The notes under the pieces are model-generated. The model ran no database searches. It worked only from the letters and a program-made list of their open reading frames with translations, and was not told the origin of the DNA. Source: Pedobacter indicus (GTDB lineage Bacteria > Bacteroidota > Bacteroidia > Sphingobacteriales > Sphingobacteriaceae). Taken from it: a DNA stretch of 64,000 nucleotides. The translations under genes and the position numbers were made by a program. Position 1 is the first letter of the stretch. Each line of letters starts with the position of its first letter. The DNA is taken from assembly GCF_003449035.1 (NCBI RefSeq), contig NZ_QRGB01000001.1, positions 3,404,876 to 3,468,875 on the forward strand, read 5' to 3'. This document shows, piece after piece, positions 44,950 through 53,587 of this stretch.

Positions 44950-45426
44950 ATGGAAAGGAGGAGCATCATTGTCCACGTGTGCAGCACATTGCTGATCATC
45001 CTTTGGGTGTATACAGCCCTGAGCAAGGTGGCGGATGTAGAGGTGTTCGCATCACAGCTGAGCCGGCAACCCGAACCCGTCAGCACCTTGGCGCCAATAC
45101 TCGTTTGGGTATTGCCCCTGGTAGAACTGGTAGCGGCAACCATGCTGATGTTCGCGCAAACACGGAAAAGCGGCCTTCTCCTCTCCTCCTTTCTGATGCT
45201 TGGATTCACGGTTTATGTAGCGCTGGCCGTTATCGGTTATTGGGAAGACATACCCTGCAGTTGTGGCGGGGTTCTGAACCGGCTGGGATGGAAAGACCAT
45301 TTATGGTTCAACCTGTTCTTTCTCATGACCGCTGCACTGGGCCTGGCAGCAGAAAGACATTCAAAAAGATCAAAACATCAAGGGGGCAACCTGAAGCAGG
45401 CCGCCCCTGCGGGCGGACCGGCCTAA
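44950..45426 (+). CDS. MauE/DoxX-family redox-associated membrane protein
   Basis: This 158-residue protein has four transmembrane segments (VHVCSTLLIILWVYTALSKV, PILVWVLPLVELVAATMLMF, GLLLSSFLMLGFTVYVALAVIGYW, LWFNLFFLMTAALGLAAE). The cysteine motif PCSCGGVL before the last is typical of the MauE branch. MauE is needed for disulfide-rich methylamine dehydrogenase small subunit, and here it probably supports disulfide handling of another secreted protein. It lies 63 bp upstream of the two-cysteine DUF6520 gene. Confidence 0.85.
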   Translation: MERRSIIVHVCSTLLIILWVYTALSKVADVEVFASQLSRQPEPVSTLAPILVWVLPLVELVAATMLMFAQTRKSGLLLSSFLMLGFTVYVALAVIGYWEDIPCSCGGVLNRLGWKDHLWFNLFFLMTAALGLAAERHSKRSKHQGGNLKQAAPAGGPA

Positions 45427-45489
45427 AGGTCAGATAAGAAAACATTGATACTAAAACAGTATCTAATTTACACATTTTAATTCATAAAC

Positions 45490-45825
45490 ATGAAAAAGGT
45501 AAAAATTAATCTACTGGCAATCATCGGTATGATGGTTGCGGTAGGAACTTTGGCGTTTACAGCGCCGAAGGAGAATTCTTTATTAACAGTTCAATGGTAC
45601 GTGATCGACACACCCGACGAAAACGACCCATTGAAAGACCTCTTAGGTGAATCCACATCAGACCCTTCCCAAGGTGCTGAATGTAGTGAATTGACCGATG
45701 ACATCCGATGTGCAGTCAGGGTAGATAATCCTAATGACCTGGACCTCGAGGGTATGACCCTAGAGCAGGCAATCAACCAGGACCCGCAGATCTCATACGA
45801 TGCTCATACGTTCAAGCCTGAGTAA
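45490..45825 (+). CDS. DUF6520-family small secreted protein
   Basis: This 111-residue protein has a hydrophobic N-terminal signal (INLLAIIGMMVAVGTLAFTAP), followed by VQWYVIDTP and an acidic mature region with two cysteines (GAECSELTDDIRCAVRV). These features match the DUF6520 small proteins of Bacteroidota, which are often found beside SusCD, MauE and TlpA-type genes. The two cysteines could form one disulfide. Function is unknown. A bidirectional terminator separates it from the convergent SusD gene. Confidence 0.75.
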   Translation: MKKVKINLLAIIGMMVAVGTLAFTAPKENSLLTVQWYVIDTPDENDPLKDLLGESTSDPSQGAECSELTDDIRCAVRVDNPNDLDLEGMTLEQAINQDPQISYDAHTFKPE

Positions 45826-45831
45826 AACAAA

Positions 45832-45866
45832 AAATAATGGGCTGTCCGGCCAATGGCCCATTATTT
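45832..45866. terminator. Bidirectional terminator between DUF6520 and SusD
   Basis: Perfect 11-bp arms AAATAATGGGC/GCCCATTATTT surround a 13-nt loop, with A residues before and T residues after, 6 bp past the DUF6520 stop. It fits both convergent transcripts. Confidence 0.75.
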
Positions 45867-45879
45867 CTACATCTCATCA

Positions 45880-47256
45880 TCACTTTCTCGGAAATTGCTT
45901 GATATTGCTATTAATAATTACACTTTCAGGAACCGGAAACGTATATTTACTATCATTGGGTGGCAGCTCATATTTGGTATCGTGAAGGGTTCTCTCAAGC
46001 GTCTTCTCGGTCTCCTTGTGCCGGTTCAAGCGTCGGAGATCAGACCATCTTACACCTCGCAACAACAACTCCTTTCTTCTCTCAGACAACACCACCTGTA
46101 GCGCTTCTCGCTGGTTTATACCCATATAAGGATGGAAATGATCGGTACGGTATCTATTGATTAAGAGAGTATTGAGAACATCCAATCCATCTTGTATATT
46201 TCCGCTCCTGATCAGCACCTCTGCTTTATTAAGGTACAGTTCGTCATTTGCGGGACCGGTGAAATATACATACGCACCGCAATAGGATCCACGGAAAGAA
46301 TGACTACCATCCGTATTTTCGTAAAAATACAAGTCCTTACGAAGATCATCCTCGTCATAAAGATCATAGAGATTGGTGTCTATCCGTGATCGCGATACGG
46401 TAAAGACGGTAGAGGTATTCGATACTTCATAATAGATAACCTCGGGGTTCCCTGCTCCATTAGGCGGAAAAGGGTATCGCTTAGAAGGATCAACCGTATT
46501 GAAATCCAATAGCGTGCCGTCAATCGCAAGTGCAGACTCTGCAAACCCCAAAGATTTTTCATATTCTCCGATCTGCAAATATATCCTGCTAAGCAATGCG
46601 TAAGCCGCTTTTCTGGTCGGTCTTGTATTGATCACAAATGTATCAGATAGGAACTCGCTTGCAGACGAGACATCTTGTATGATTTGTCTGTACGTTTCTT
46701 CAACGCTAGATCTTTCTGAAACTACCGTTGGGTCACTTTCCAGCCTTAAAGGCAGGCCGTATTGGTTGTTTTCGGAATCAGCAAGTGTAGGGGAAAACAG
46801 TTGCGAAAGGTTATAATATGCCAGCCCCCTTAGGAACAAGGCAGAACCTTTTATATGCCTGTACTCCTCCATATCTTCAGTAGCCGGCGTCAACTTGTCT
46901 AACCCCTCAAGCACCAGGTTAGCGTACAGTATCTTCTTATAAGACGTGTTCCAATCCATGCCATCCTCCGATTCGAAAATATCTTCCGCCCAGATATAGG
47001 CGTTCCGCTGGTGTGCAGCGCTTAGTAAATCCCATGTTTCATCAAGTATATAATACTCATCAGCTGATAATATGCCCAATGAATACCCTGAGTTACCGTT
47101 TATGTCCGCAAAATTATCTAAAATGGCTTTAAAGTCGCTCAACGAGGTTGGCACCATTTGCGCTTTATCTCTCTTTAAATCCAAGAATTCCGGATTACAT
47201 CCAGTGTGCATAAACTGAAAAATCAATATGGATATTGCTAGGCTGTATTTTTTCAT
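45880..47256 (-). CDS. RagB/SusD family lipoprotein (short type)
   Basis: This 458-residue lipoprotein has lipobox HTGC (Cys20) and the SusD features IKGSALFLRGLAYYNLSQLF, LYLNKAEVLIRSGN and LSERRKELLLRGVRWSDLRRLNRH. It is about 130-190 residues shorter than the two other SusD proteins in the window and belongs to the group next to TlpA-like genes. It follows SusC by 12 bp. Confidence 0.93.
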   Translation of the reverse strand: MKKYSLAISILIFQFMHTGCNPEFLDLKRDKAQMVPTSLSDFKAILDNFADINGNSGYSLGILSADEYYILDETWDLLSAAHQRNAYIWAEDIFESEDGMDWNTSYKKILYANLVLEGLDKLTPATEDMEEYRHIKGSALFLRGLAYYNLSQLFSPTLADSENNQYGLPLRLESDPTVVSERSSVEETYRQIIQDVSSASEFLSDTFVINTRPTRKAAYALLSRIYLQIGEYEKSLGFAESALAIDGTLLDFNTVDPSKRYPFPPNGAGNPEVIYYEVSNTSTVFTVSRSRIDTNLYDLYDEDDLRKDLYFYENTDGSHSFRGSYCGAYVYFTGPANDELYLNKAEVLIRSGNIQDGLDVLNTLLINRYRTDHFHPYMGINQREALQVVLSERRKELLLRGVRWSDLRRLNRHKETEKTLERTLHDTKYELPPNDSKYTFPVPESVIINSNIKQFPRK

Positions 47257-47268
47257 GATAGTCTGTTT

Positions 47269-50200
47269 TTAAAAATCTAATTTTATGCCGAACGATATAC
47301 TCTGTGATCTTGGATATGCGGCTCGTGAATACTCGGGATCGATACCCGCATTGTTGGCTTTCCATAGCAATCCTAGATTGTTTGCGTATGAATAAACCGT
47401 CAGTTGATAACCCTTATTCTGTTTTGTGTACCCTTTGAACGAATACGAAAGGTTTATATCCTGTAGTCTTATAAAATCGCCCTTTTCGACAAGAATTTCG
47501 GAATTTTTATAGAGGTTGTCCCTGTTGGCATCAGCATCGGATGGCATAGCAGGTACCGAAGTAAACGCTTCGTCGCCCGCTTGCCTCCAACGATCGGCAA
47601 GATCGATATGACCGGTGCCTGCTGTGTAAAGAGCATGGTAATCAATTGACGTCCGGCGAAAATAATGCCCCCCTTTCCAAAGAACGTTAAAGCTCAGCGA
47701 GACACCTTTATACGAAAACGTATTTCTAAGCGACGCATAATATGGAGGTACATCAACACCCAGATATAACAGGTCGTCGAACGTCGCATCACGGATGTAA
47801 TCCCGGTAATCCTGATCCCCATTTGGGGTAACTACCATTCCATTTTCCGGATCCAAGCCGCTCCATCGCCAGGCATAGATTGCATCGATGGATTTGCCCT
47901 CTATTGGTATGGGGCTGCTGAAATAATTTGAAGTAGAAACTGTGGTATTGAGCATGTATTCTAAAATTTCGTTCTTAGAGTAGCTCAGCAGCAGATTAGT
48001 TTGCCATTTGAATGGATCATTAATATTGATGGAAGCGAGATTAAAGTCAAAACCTTTCGTGATCATACTCGCATAGTTTACCCTGTTGTCAATAGCATAT
48101 AAGCCAGATACACCGTAAATACCGGTCGTTGGATCCATAAAGTTTTCACCGATCAAGTTTTTGGCGCGTTTCGTAAAATACTCAAAGCCACCGGAAAGCC
48201 GTCCCTTAAAGAGACTGAAATCAACACCCATATTGAATGTGCTCACCTGCTCCCACTGCAGACTTGGGTTTCCAGCACTTGAAATCAAGGCATACGGCAA
48301 ATTAGTTGTCAGGTTCGCATTGTAAAACCTGACGGTCGGAAAGGCACTCACTGTTTTGTTTACATTGCCGCTGTAGCCGTATGTCATCCTTACTTTCAAC
48401 AAAGAAAGCCAATCCTTTTGAAGAAAATCTTCATTACTGAGTGTCCACGCCGCTCCTGCCGACCAGAGGGGAACACCTTTTTGATTGGCTTTGACCCCGA
48501 ATAAATTTGACGCATCCCACCTGACACTCCCACTGGCCGCAAGCCTTTTGTCGTATGAATATGAAACATTAGCGTAGTACGAAAGAAAGCGGTCTGTAAT
48601 TTCTCTTAAACCACCTGGAGATGCAGGCAATCTACCCGACCCACGCGGGCGTAGACGGTACACCTGATCATAGTTTAGTGTGTAGGTACCGATCAATGTC
48701 TCATCACTGTATCCGTAAACAGTATATCCAGGTGTAGAAGTAAGGTTATATTCCCTAATTTCTGCGCCAGCCAGCCCTGAAATTTCGTGATTGTCTTGTA
48801 TAATTCGATCGTAATTTAGTTGGACCCTTCCGTAGTGCATGTTTTCCTGATTTCCCAAGCCGCTTAGGATATCACCCTTAGGCATAGGCGTTGTTCCGTC
48901 ATCTTGCGTAAAGCTATTGAGGATATCCCGTACATAAAAACTGTGTTCATCATAAAGTTCTCTCTGGTCAAAACCGATCGTATGATACTGGTACTGCAAA
49001 CTAGCCCGTAGGTTATTCCATATGGAGTAGTTCAAGTTTGCGGATAACCTGAACTCCTTTCCTTTGCTTCGTATATCCTGATAACCTATATCTTCCAAAG
49101 GCACATACCTCCAATCCAACAAGCCGTTCTCCGGTGCGCTTTCGATATATGTTTTTTTATATCGTTTGGAAAGTGCCGCCGGCGTACCGTCCTCGTTCAC
49201 CAAATAAGCATAAGGGGATATATTTGTTCCTAGGTTTTGAAGGGTAATCCCATTATCGACGGTGTTAGAATGTATATAATTGGCCGAGGCGACCATTTCT
49301 AGTTTATTGGAAATCTTTACCGTGTTATTGATTGAAAGGGACACTCGGTTATCCCTGTTGTGCTTGACTTGTTTTTGCCCCCTTTCATATCCGCCTGACA
49401 TATAATATTTGTAGGCCCTGTCTCCTCCGGATATCGCTAGATTATAGCGGTGGCCGCGGCCGTTTTGATAAAGGTATCTGTCTGCATCTTTCCGGATATC
49501 TTGTTTTAGTAAAAACGATTTCTGTCTCGCAAACTCAACATCGCTTAAACCTTCATCTTTTTCGAACAGCAGTTCTACATATTCAGAAAGGGGTTCCCAG
49601 TCCTGCACGGGATAGTGGTTCTTATCAAAAAGAAACTCCTCTACTTCCATCATATCTGTCGCAGGGATAAATGCTTTGTTATAAAAAAGATCAGGTTTTT
49701 CTGTCAACCTGAAATCGGTTGAAAATGTAAATTTCGTCGGCTGGTTGTAGGCCCCCTTTTTGGTATTGATAACGATAACGCCATTCCCGGCCATCGCACC
49801 CCAAATAGATGCTGCCGCCGCATCCTTCAAGATGGTAATATTCAGGACATCCTCCGGATTGATACTGCTTATATCGCCCTCATACGGAAAACCGTCCAAT
49901 ACAATCAGCGGTTGTGTCTCAGACTTAATTGAACTGACCCCCCTGATTCTTAAATCGGCCCTTCCAGAAGTTTCGTTGATCTGAACATCTCTATTGAACT
50001 GCAGACCGCTTGTCACTCCTTCCAGCCGATCAATGATATTGGGTTCTGAACTTCTATTCAACAGGTCGTTGTCTATGAACGTAAAAGAGCCTGTCAATCG
50101 CTCCTTAGGTAAATTATAATAACCGGTACTTACCTCAATTTCTTCCAGCACATTCCGTGAAGGTGTCATAAGGATCAAAATGTGTTCGTCCAAATTATCC

Positions 50201-50451
50201 GAACTTATAAAATATCCAGTAGTCTCGTAGCCAAGGTGTGTAAATGAAATCTTCTGTGGTAAAGTAACCAACTCAATAACAAAACCACCGTCCTTACCGT
50301 CGGCGACAAACGCACCGTCTTCCGTCAGGATGCTTACCGTTGAAAGGGGTTGGTTTGTTTCTGAATCTTTGATATTTCCTGTAATCTTCAACTGGCCAAG
50401 GGCCGTACTACTTATTACAGCCGCAAGCAGCATACTCAGTATAACTCTCAT
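47269..50451 (-). CDS. SusC/RagA TonB-linked outer-membrane protein of the TlpA-associated type
   Basis: About 1060 residues from ATG 50451, which gives signal peptide MRVILSMLLAAVISSTALGQ; longer starts reach 50493. A carboxypeptidase-regulatory-like domain is followed by the plug with ILKDAAAASIWGAMAGNGVIVINTKKG and a long barrel ending ISFGIKLDF. The start lies within the end of the TlpA-like gene (44-bp overlap), so expression is coupled. Context suggests it moves a peptide or thiol-bearing ligand, not a glycan, but this is inferred. Confidence 0.92.
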   Translation of the reverse strand: MRVILSMLLAAVISSTALGQLKITGNIKDSETNQPLSTVSILTEDGAFVADGKDGGFVIELVTLPQKISFTHLGYETTGYFISSDNLDEHILILMTPSRNVLEEIEVSTGYYNLPKERLTGSFTFIDNDLLNRSSEPNIIDRLEGVTSGLQFNRDVQINETSGRADLRIRGVSSIKSETQPLIVLDGFPYEGDISSINPEDVLNITILKDAAAASIWGAMAGNGVIVINTKKGAYNQPTKFTFSTDFRLTEKPDLFYNKAFIPATDMMEVEEFLFDKNHYPVQDWEPLSEYVELLFEKDEGLSDVEFARQKSFLLKQDIRKDADRYLYQNGRGHRYNLAISGGDRAYKYYMSGGYERGQKQVKHNRDNRVSLSINNTVKISNKLEMVASANYIHSNTVDNGITLQNLGTNISPYAYLVNEDGTPAALSKRYKKTYIESAPENGLLDWRYVPLEDIGYQDIRSKGKEFRLSANLNYSIWNNLRASLQYQYHTIGFDQRELYDEHSFYVRDILNSFTQDDGTTPMPKGDILSGLGNQENMHYGRVQLNYDRIIQDNHEISGLAGAEIREYNLTSTPGYTVYGYSDETLIGTYTLNYDQVYRLRPRGSGRLPASPGGLREITDRFLSYYANVSYSYDKRLAASGSVRWDASNLFGVKANQKGVPLWSAGAAWTLSNEDFLQKDWLSLLKVRMTYGYSGNVNKTVSAFPTVRFYNANLTTNLPYALISSAGNPSLQWEQVSTFNMGVDFSLFKGRLSGGFEYFTKRAKNLIGENFMDPTTGIYGVSGLYAIDNRVNYASMITKGFDFNLASININDPFKWQTNLLLSYSKNEILEYMLNTTVSTSNYFSSPIPIEGKSIDAIYAWRWSGLDPENGMVVTPNGDQDYRDYIRDATFDDLLYLGVDVPPYYASLRNTFSYKGVSLSFNVLWKGGHYFRRTSIDYHALYTAGTGHIDLADRWRQAGDEAFTSVPAMPSDADANRDNLYKNSEILVEKGDFIRLQDINLSYSFKGYTKQNKGYQLTVYSYANNLGLLWKANNAGIDPEYSRAAYPRSQSISFGIKLDF

Positions 50452-51850
50452 AAAAATCATCATTAATAGGTTTTTGTTCGGCGTGGCGTACAATCAGGAC
50501 AGGCATCTCTCGGTAGTCTTCTTTGAGTGTCAACCCGTGTTTCAGCAATTCCTTGTTGGCCTGCTCCAAATCATCTCTGATTCCGGTACTCAAAACGATA
50601 TCTATTTTATCGTAGCCGGTCTCATCCATAACCATTGCATGCTTATCAACAGTCAAAAGGGTGTGCACCAGCAGACTGACAGGTTGGTTCAGCAGAATAT
50701 AGGAGTCTTCCGTGCGGTCATACTTTTTCTCTTCTTGTTTTGTTTCTATTGAAATAGAGGGGTTTACTTTCTGGAGCACCAAGGTTTTAAAGGGTTTGTT
50801 CTGTAACTCGAACTCAATGCCTTTCTTGGCCTTGAAATACATCAGAAGGTCATCCCGCATCCTGTGTATTACCTTTTCCTTTACAAAAGGAATATCGGAC
50901 TTGAACTCATAACCGTATATATTGCTATCGGCCCATTCAAGGACGGCTTTGTCATGAGTATATTCACCTGTCAATCTTCGTCCATTACGAAAAAATTCGT
51001 TCTTCAGCGAGTCTGAAATATTCCATATAATTCGTCTTTTCAAATCAATAGCGTCTTCATACGCTGCAAAAAGCAGGCTTTCCAATCGCACATTGTACAT
51101 CTGGACACCATAATTGTTTATTGGTGCTATACTTGCGGTTCCGGTTTTCAGCCTTCCTGTAACTACCGAATAATAAAGCATATCTTCTGCCCCGCCCCCG
51201 TTCCCGTCAATCAACAATGGCTTGTCACGATCAATCCCCCTATTTTCCTTAGAAAGTATTTTGTGCCCCTCCTTTTCCAGTGTCGTCTTAATATTCTTTC
51301 TGTTAGCACCTTCGCCGCCTGTTATAGCTAATACCTCCCCTCCTTGTATCCAGACTTGGTGCGGGATACTCCGATGAGGAAAGAATTTCTTCAGGTAAGT
51401 TTCATCGAAAGTTGTCGACAGACTCCAACCTTTGTCGGCAAAGAACTTACGCACCTTGTCCTGCGCTTCGTAGCTGGTCGGGAACACCAACAGGTCGTCG
51501 GAAAATTCCTGTTGCAGGGTATCAAGTTTGTGCAGTGATGAAATACACGGTGCGCACCAAGTCGCCCAGAAATCCAGAATGATCAGCTTATCTCGGTAGT
51601 CGCCGAGCTTCAGGTGCTGCACTTCATCATTACCGGCACTTACCATGGGGTATGCCATTTCCCATAATTCATCGGGTATTTTGTCGCCTATCTTCAGAGG
51701 CGTTATAGAGTCTGTTTCAGAGGTAGCAGTAACTGCGGGGGTCGTTCCTCCCCCGTTAATGCTCCCCGCCGGGTAAGCCAACAAAGGCTTACCCAAACAG
51801 AGAACTGATACTAAAACATAAAAACAGAACGGAAAGTATTTTCTTGTCAT
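50408..51850 (-). CDS. TlpA-like thioredoxin-fold protein with long C-terminal domain
   Basis: 480 residues from ATG 51850. A signal peptide is followed by a Gly/Thr-rich linker and a TlpA/AhpC-type thioredoxin domain with W98-C99-A100-P101-C102. The C-terminal region of about 280 residues (MYNVRLESLLFAAY, QPVSLLVHTLLTVDKHAMVMDETGYDKIDIVLS, REMPVLIVRHAEQ) is reminiscent of STN-like or DUF3738/TIGR03435 folds and ends in CGC. It is exported and would reduce or isomerise disulfides. It is the first gene of the TlpA-SusC-SusD operon. Confidence 0.85.
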   Translation of the reverse strand: MTRKYFPFCFYVLVSVLCLGKPLLAYPAGSINGGGTTPAVTATSETDSITPLKIGDKIPDELWEMAYPMVSAGNDEVQHLKLGDYRDKLIILDFWATWCAPCISSLHKLDTLQQEFSDDLLVFPTSYEAQDKVRKFFADKGWSLSTTFDETYLKKFFPHRSIPHQVWIQGGEVLAITGGEGANRKNIKTTLEKEGHKILSKENRGIDRDKPLLIDGNGGGAEDMLYYSVVTGRLKTGTASIAPINNYGVQMYNVRLESLLFAAYEDAIDLKRRIIWNISDSLKNEFFRNGRRLTGEYTHDKAVLEWADSNIYGYEFKSDIPFVKEKVIHRMRDDLLMYFKAKKGIEFELQNKPFKTLVLQKVNPSISIETKQEEKKYDRTEDSYILLNQPVSLLVHTLLTVDKHAMVMDETGYDKIDIVLSTGIRDDLEQANKELLKHGLTLKEDYREMPVLIVRHAEQKPINDDFYESYTEYAACGCNK

Positions 51851-52211
51851 ATTAAATTGGTTTTGTTGACTTATAAATTGCGCCTTCAAGCGGCCGGGGA
51901 GACCGCTATCAGACGCGGCTGTTACACATCAAACAAGCTCTTAATAAGGTCGATTCATTACAATAAATCTCCTCACCATCCCGAAAAATGATAGCATAGG
52001 GTTCCCCGAAAGAGAAAACAACCTCTGTTAATTACTAACTAAAATGTGTTGGTTTTGAAAGTCACGGGAGCCTATTCAGGGCCCTTGGCAACTGAAATTA
52101 AAATGCATTGCATCTTCAATGAAAATACTTCAGGAATGTCTTGATAGATACATACTATGATCTTTTTCAAGATCGATAAAAAATGAGTTTGGTTAAGGTT
52201 TACAATCATAG

Positions 52212-52346
52212 CTCATTAGTTTATATAATGAGTCTCATGTGGAAGTTAAAGAGGCGGGCCCCTACCTTCCATCGACAACGAGGTACTAGCACAGAACCCT
52301 GACGCGATTTCCAATAAGGGCCCACCTCCTTATTTCTGCAAATATA
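52212..52346 (-). ncRNA. Candidate structured leader or small RNA upstream of the TlpA operon
   Basis: The minus strand has TATATTTG (52339-52346), then a region where GGTGGGCCC (52318-52326) pairs with GGGCCCGCC (52253-52261; nine pairs, one G-U), closing a structured loop of about 56 nt. A CTCATTA/TAATGAG hairpin (52212-52232) follows. It could be a long 5' leader of the TlpA gene 360 bp away, or a separate RNA. No known riboswitch class was recognised. Confidence 0.35.
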
Positions 52347-52495
52347 CAGAATAAGGTGTGGGTTTCCCCTACTGTCTTGCGTCATTAAAAAGTGCTAGTT
52401 TTCGTTGACAAGACTTTTTTAATTTCTTTTTCAAGATTAACAAGATGATCTCGTCTGTCAATCCTTGGAAGTAAAGATAGAGATAATTTTTCTAT

Positions 52496-52511
52496 GTGGC
52501 AAATTTGCCAC
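52496..52511. promoter_or_regulatory. Perfect 16-bp palindrome, probable HTH operator
   Basis: GTGGCAAATTTGCCAC is a perfect palindrome ending 35 bp before the ATG of the first HTH gene. A second, different palindrome stands at the same distance before the second HTH gene. It is probably an autoregulatory site. Confidence 0.6.
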
Positions 52512-52546
52512 TAAAATATTTTTCAATTTAATCGATTTTCAAGATT

Positions 52547-52774
52547 ATGATTGAAAAATATGAAGATTATTACAGGAAAGTTGGCAAAAGGATTAAGACA
52601 CTCCGAACGGAGAAAGGTTGGTCACAGCAAGAACTTGCCAATAATTGCGATAAGGTGGACAGATCTAAAATAAGTGACATGGAAAATGCCAAAGAAGATT
52701 TTATGTTTTCTACACTTCTGGATATCGAAAAGGCATTGGGAAAAAATATTATTAAGATTGCGGACGAAAAGTGA
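52547..52774 (+). CDS. XRE-family helix-turn-helix regulator (75 residues)
   Basis: A small protein made of one Cro/C1-type HTH domain (RIKTLRTEKGWSQQELANNCDKVDRSKISDMENAKEDFMFSTLLDIEKALG) with a short tail. Such stand-alone regulators are common in mobile and defence islands. A 16-bp palindrome lies 35 bp upstream. A degenerate copy of its first codons lies at 53123. It precedes a second HTH gene by 60 bp. Confidence 0.88.
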   Translation: MIEKYEDYYRKVGKRIKTLRTEKGWSQQELANNCDKVDRSKISDMENAKEDFMFSTLLDIEKALGKNIIKIADEK

Positions 52775-52785
52775 GATATTCATTA

Positions 52786-52799
52786 TTCCAAACTTGGAA
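52786..52799. promoter_or_regulatory. TTCCAA-AC-TTGGAA inverted repeat, probable operator
   Basis: Perfect 6-bp arms around AC end 35 bp before the ATG of the second HTH gene. A looser outer symmetry (ATTATT and AATAAT) extends it. Confidence 0.5.
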
Positions 52800-52834
52800 C
52801 AATAATCTGATTTTTAAAGCGTCCCTTTGTTAAC

Positions 52835-53113
52835 ATGGCTCAGTATATCGACAGAAAGCATCTTTCAATAGTAAGAGAAAGACTTTGGGAAATCGCCCAA
52901 AATAAAGGCATAACTCTCGAAGACATACAGGATAGAACTGGATTTAGTTACAGTCAGGTATATCGAATCGTACGAGGTCAAAATAACATTTCCATAAGTG
53001 GACTTATTGCTATTTGTATCGCGCTGGAAATTCAGCCATTTGAAGTTTTCAATTTCGAGGTGAACATTCCTAAACATTCACCTTTACGTAGGGAGAGGAA
53101 AAGTAAAAAATAA
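52835..53113 (+). CDS. XRE-family helix-turn-helix regulator (92 residues)
   Basis: It has a Cro/C1-type HTH domain (LWEIAQNKGITLEDIQDRTGFSYSQVYRIVRGQNNISISGLIAICIALEIQPFEVFNF) followed by a basic tail ending RRERKSKK. It is different in sequence from the HTH protein upstream. It has its own inverted repeat 35 bp upstream, so the two genes may be separately regulated. Confidence 0.87.
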   Translation: MAQYIDRKHLSIVRERLWEIAQNKGITLEDIQDRTGFSYSQVYRIVRGQNNISISGLIAICIALEIQPFEVFNFEVNIPKHSPLRRERKSKK

Positions 53114-53122
53114 TGCTTTATC

Positions 53123-53180
53123 ATGATTGAAAAATATGGGAATTATTACAGAGAAGCTTGACAAAGACTTATAAAGGCAA
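53123..53180 (+). pseudogene. Degenerate copy of the first HTH gene's 5' end
   Basis: The DNA repeats the start of the 52547 gene with changes. It encodes MIEKYGNYYREA and then TGA, against MIEKYEDYYRKVGKRIK in the intact gene. Similarity fades after about 55 bp. It is a decayed duplicate just downstream of the two HTH genes. Confidence 0.65.
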
Positions 53181-53587
53181 CCTTCGCGTGTCTCCTCTTC
53201 TTGATCGAACACCAACAATACCATTACGCGATTAATTACAAACTTTTGACGAGCAGCTTCCTACTAAAATCGAGAGAAATCTTGTTTGCCATAAGTTAGG
53301 CATCATTTACATGCCTAACTTATGAATTTTTAGTCCAGTTGCACTTTACCCTGGAATTACTGGAGCAAAGGACTTCTCCGACTTCATGAAGGGTTCTTTG
53401 CCTATCTATTTTCTAATGGCTTCCTATTTTTATCGATCTGAACGGGAAGAATAGGGAATCAATAGATTATCAATAGCTAAATACCTGCAACCAGTTCTTA
53501 CCAAGATATATTCCTTTGGAATGAAAGTGCTAAAATGCTTGTTGGTTGTAATTGACTCTTTGAATGTTACTGCGCAGCTTAATGTTT
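53181..53587. other. Intergenic region with a strong plus-strand hairpin terminator
   Basis: No gene is recognised. A perfect 14-bp stem CATAAGTTAGGCAT/ATGCCTAACTTATG (53290-53303 and 53311-53324) with a 7-nt loop is followed by ATTTTT, a good terminator for something read on the plus strand, such as the HTH genes. A short frame after it (about 53340-53453) lacks a recognisable family. Confidence 0.55.

Larger units (their letters stand above)
51851..52546. other. Long intergenic region before the TlpA operon and HTH gene
   Basis: No gene is seen in 696 bp. It contains a candidate minus-strand promoter and structured leader (52212-52346) and the HTH-gene palindrome (52496-52511), each listed separately. 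Confidence 0.6.

Noticed and set aside
44979..45437. 152-residue frame overlapping the MauE-like gene
   Set aside because: It is an Arg/Gly-rich out-of-frame reading typical of GC-richer coding DNA; the MauE frame has clear membrane segments and the PCSCGG motif.
53340..53453. Short frame reading ALYPGITGAKDFSDF
   Set aside because: No start codon in good context, no recognisable family, and it lies after a strong terminator.
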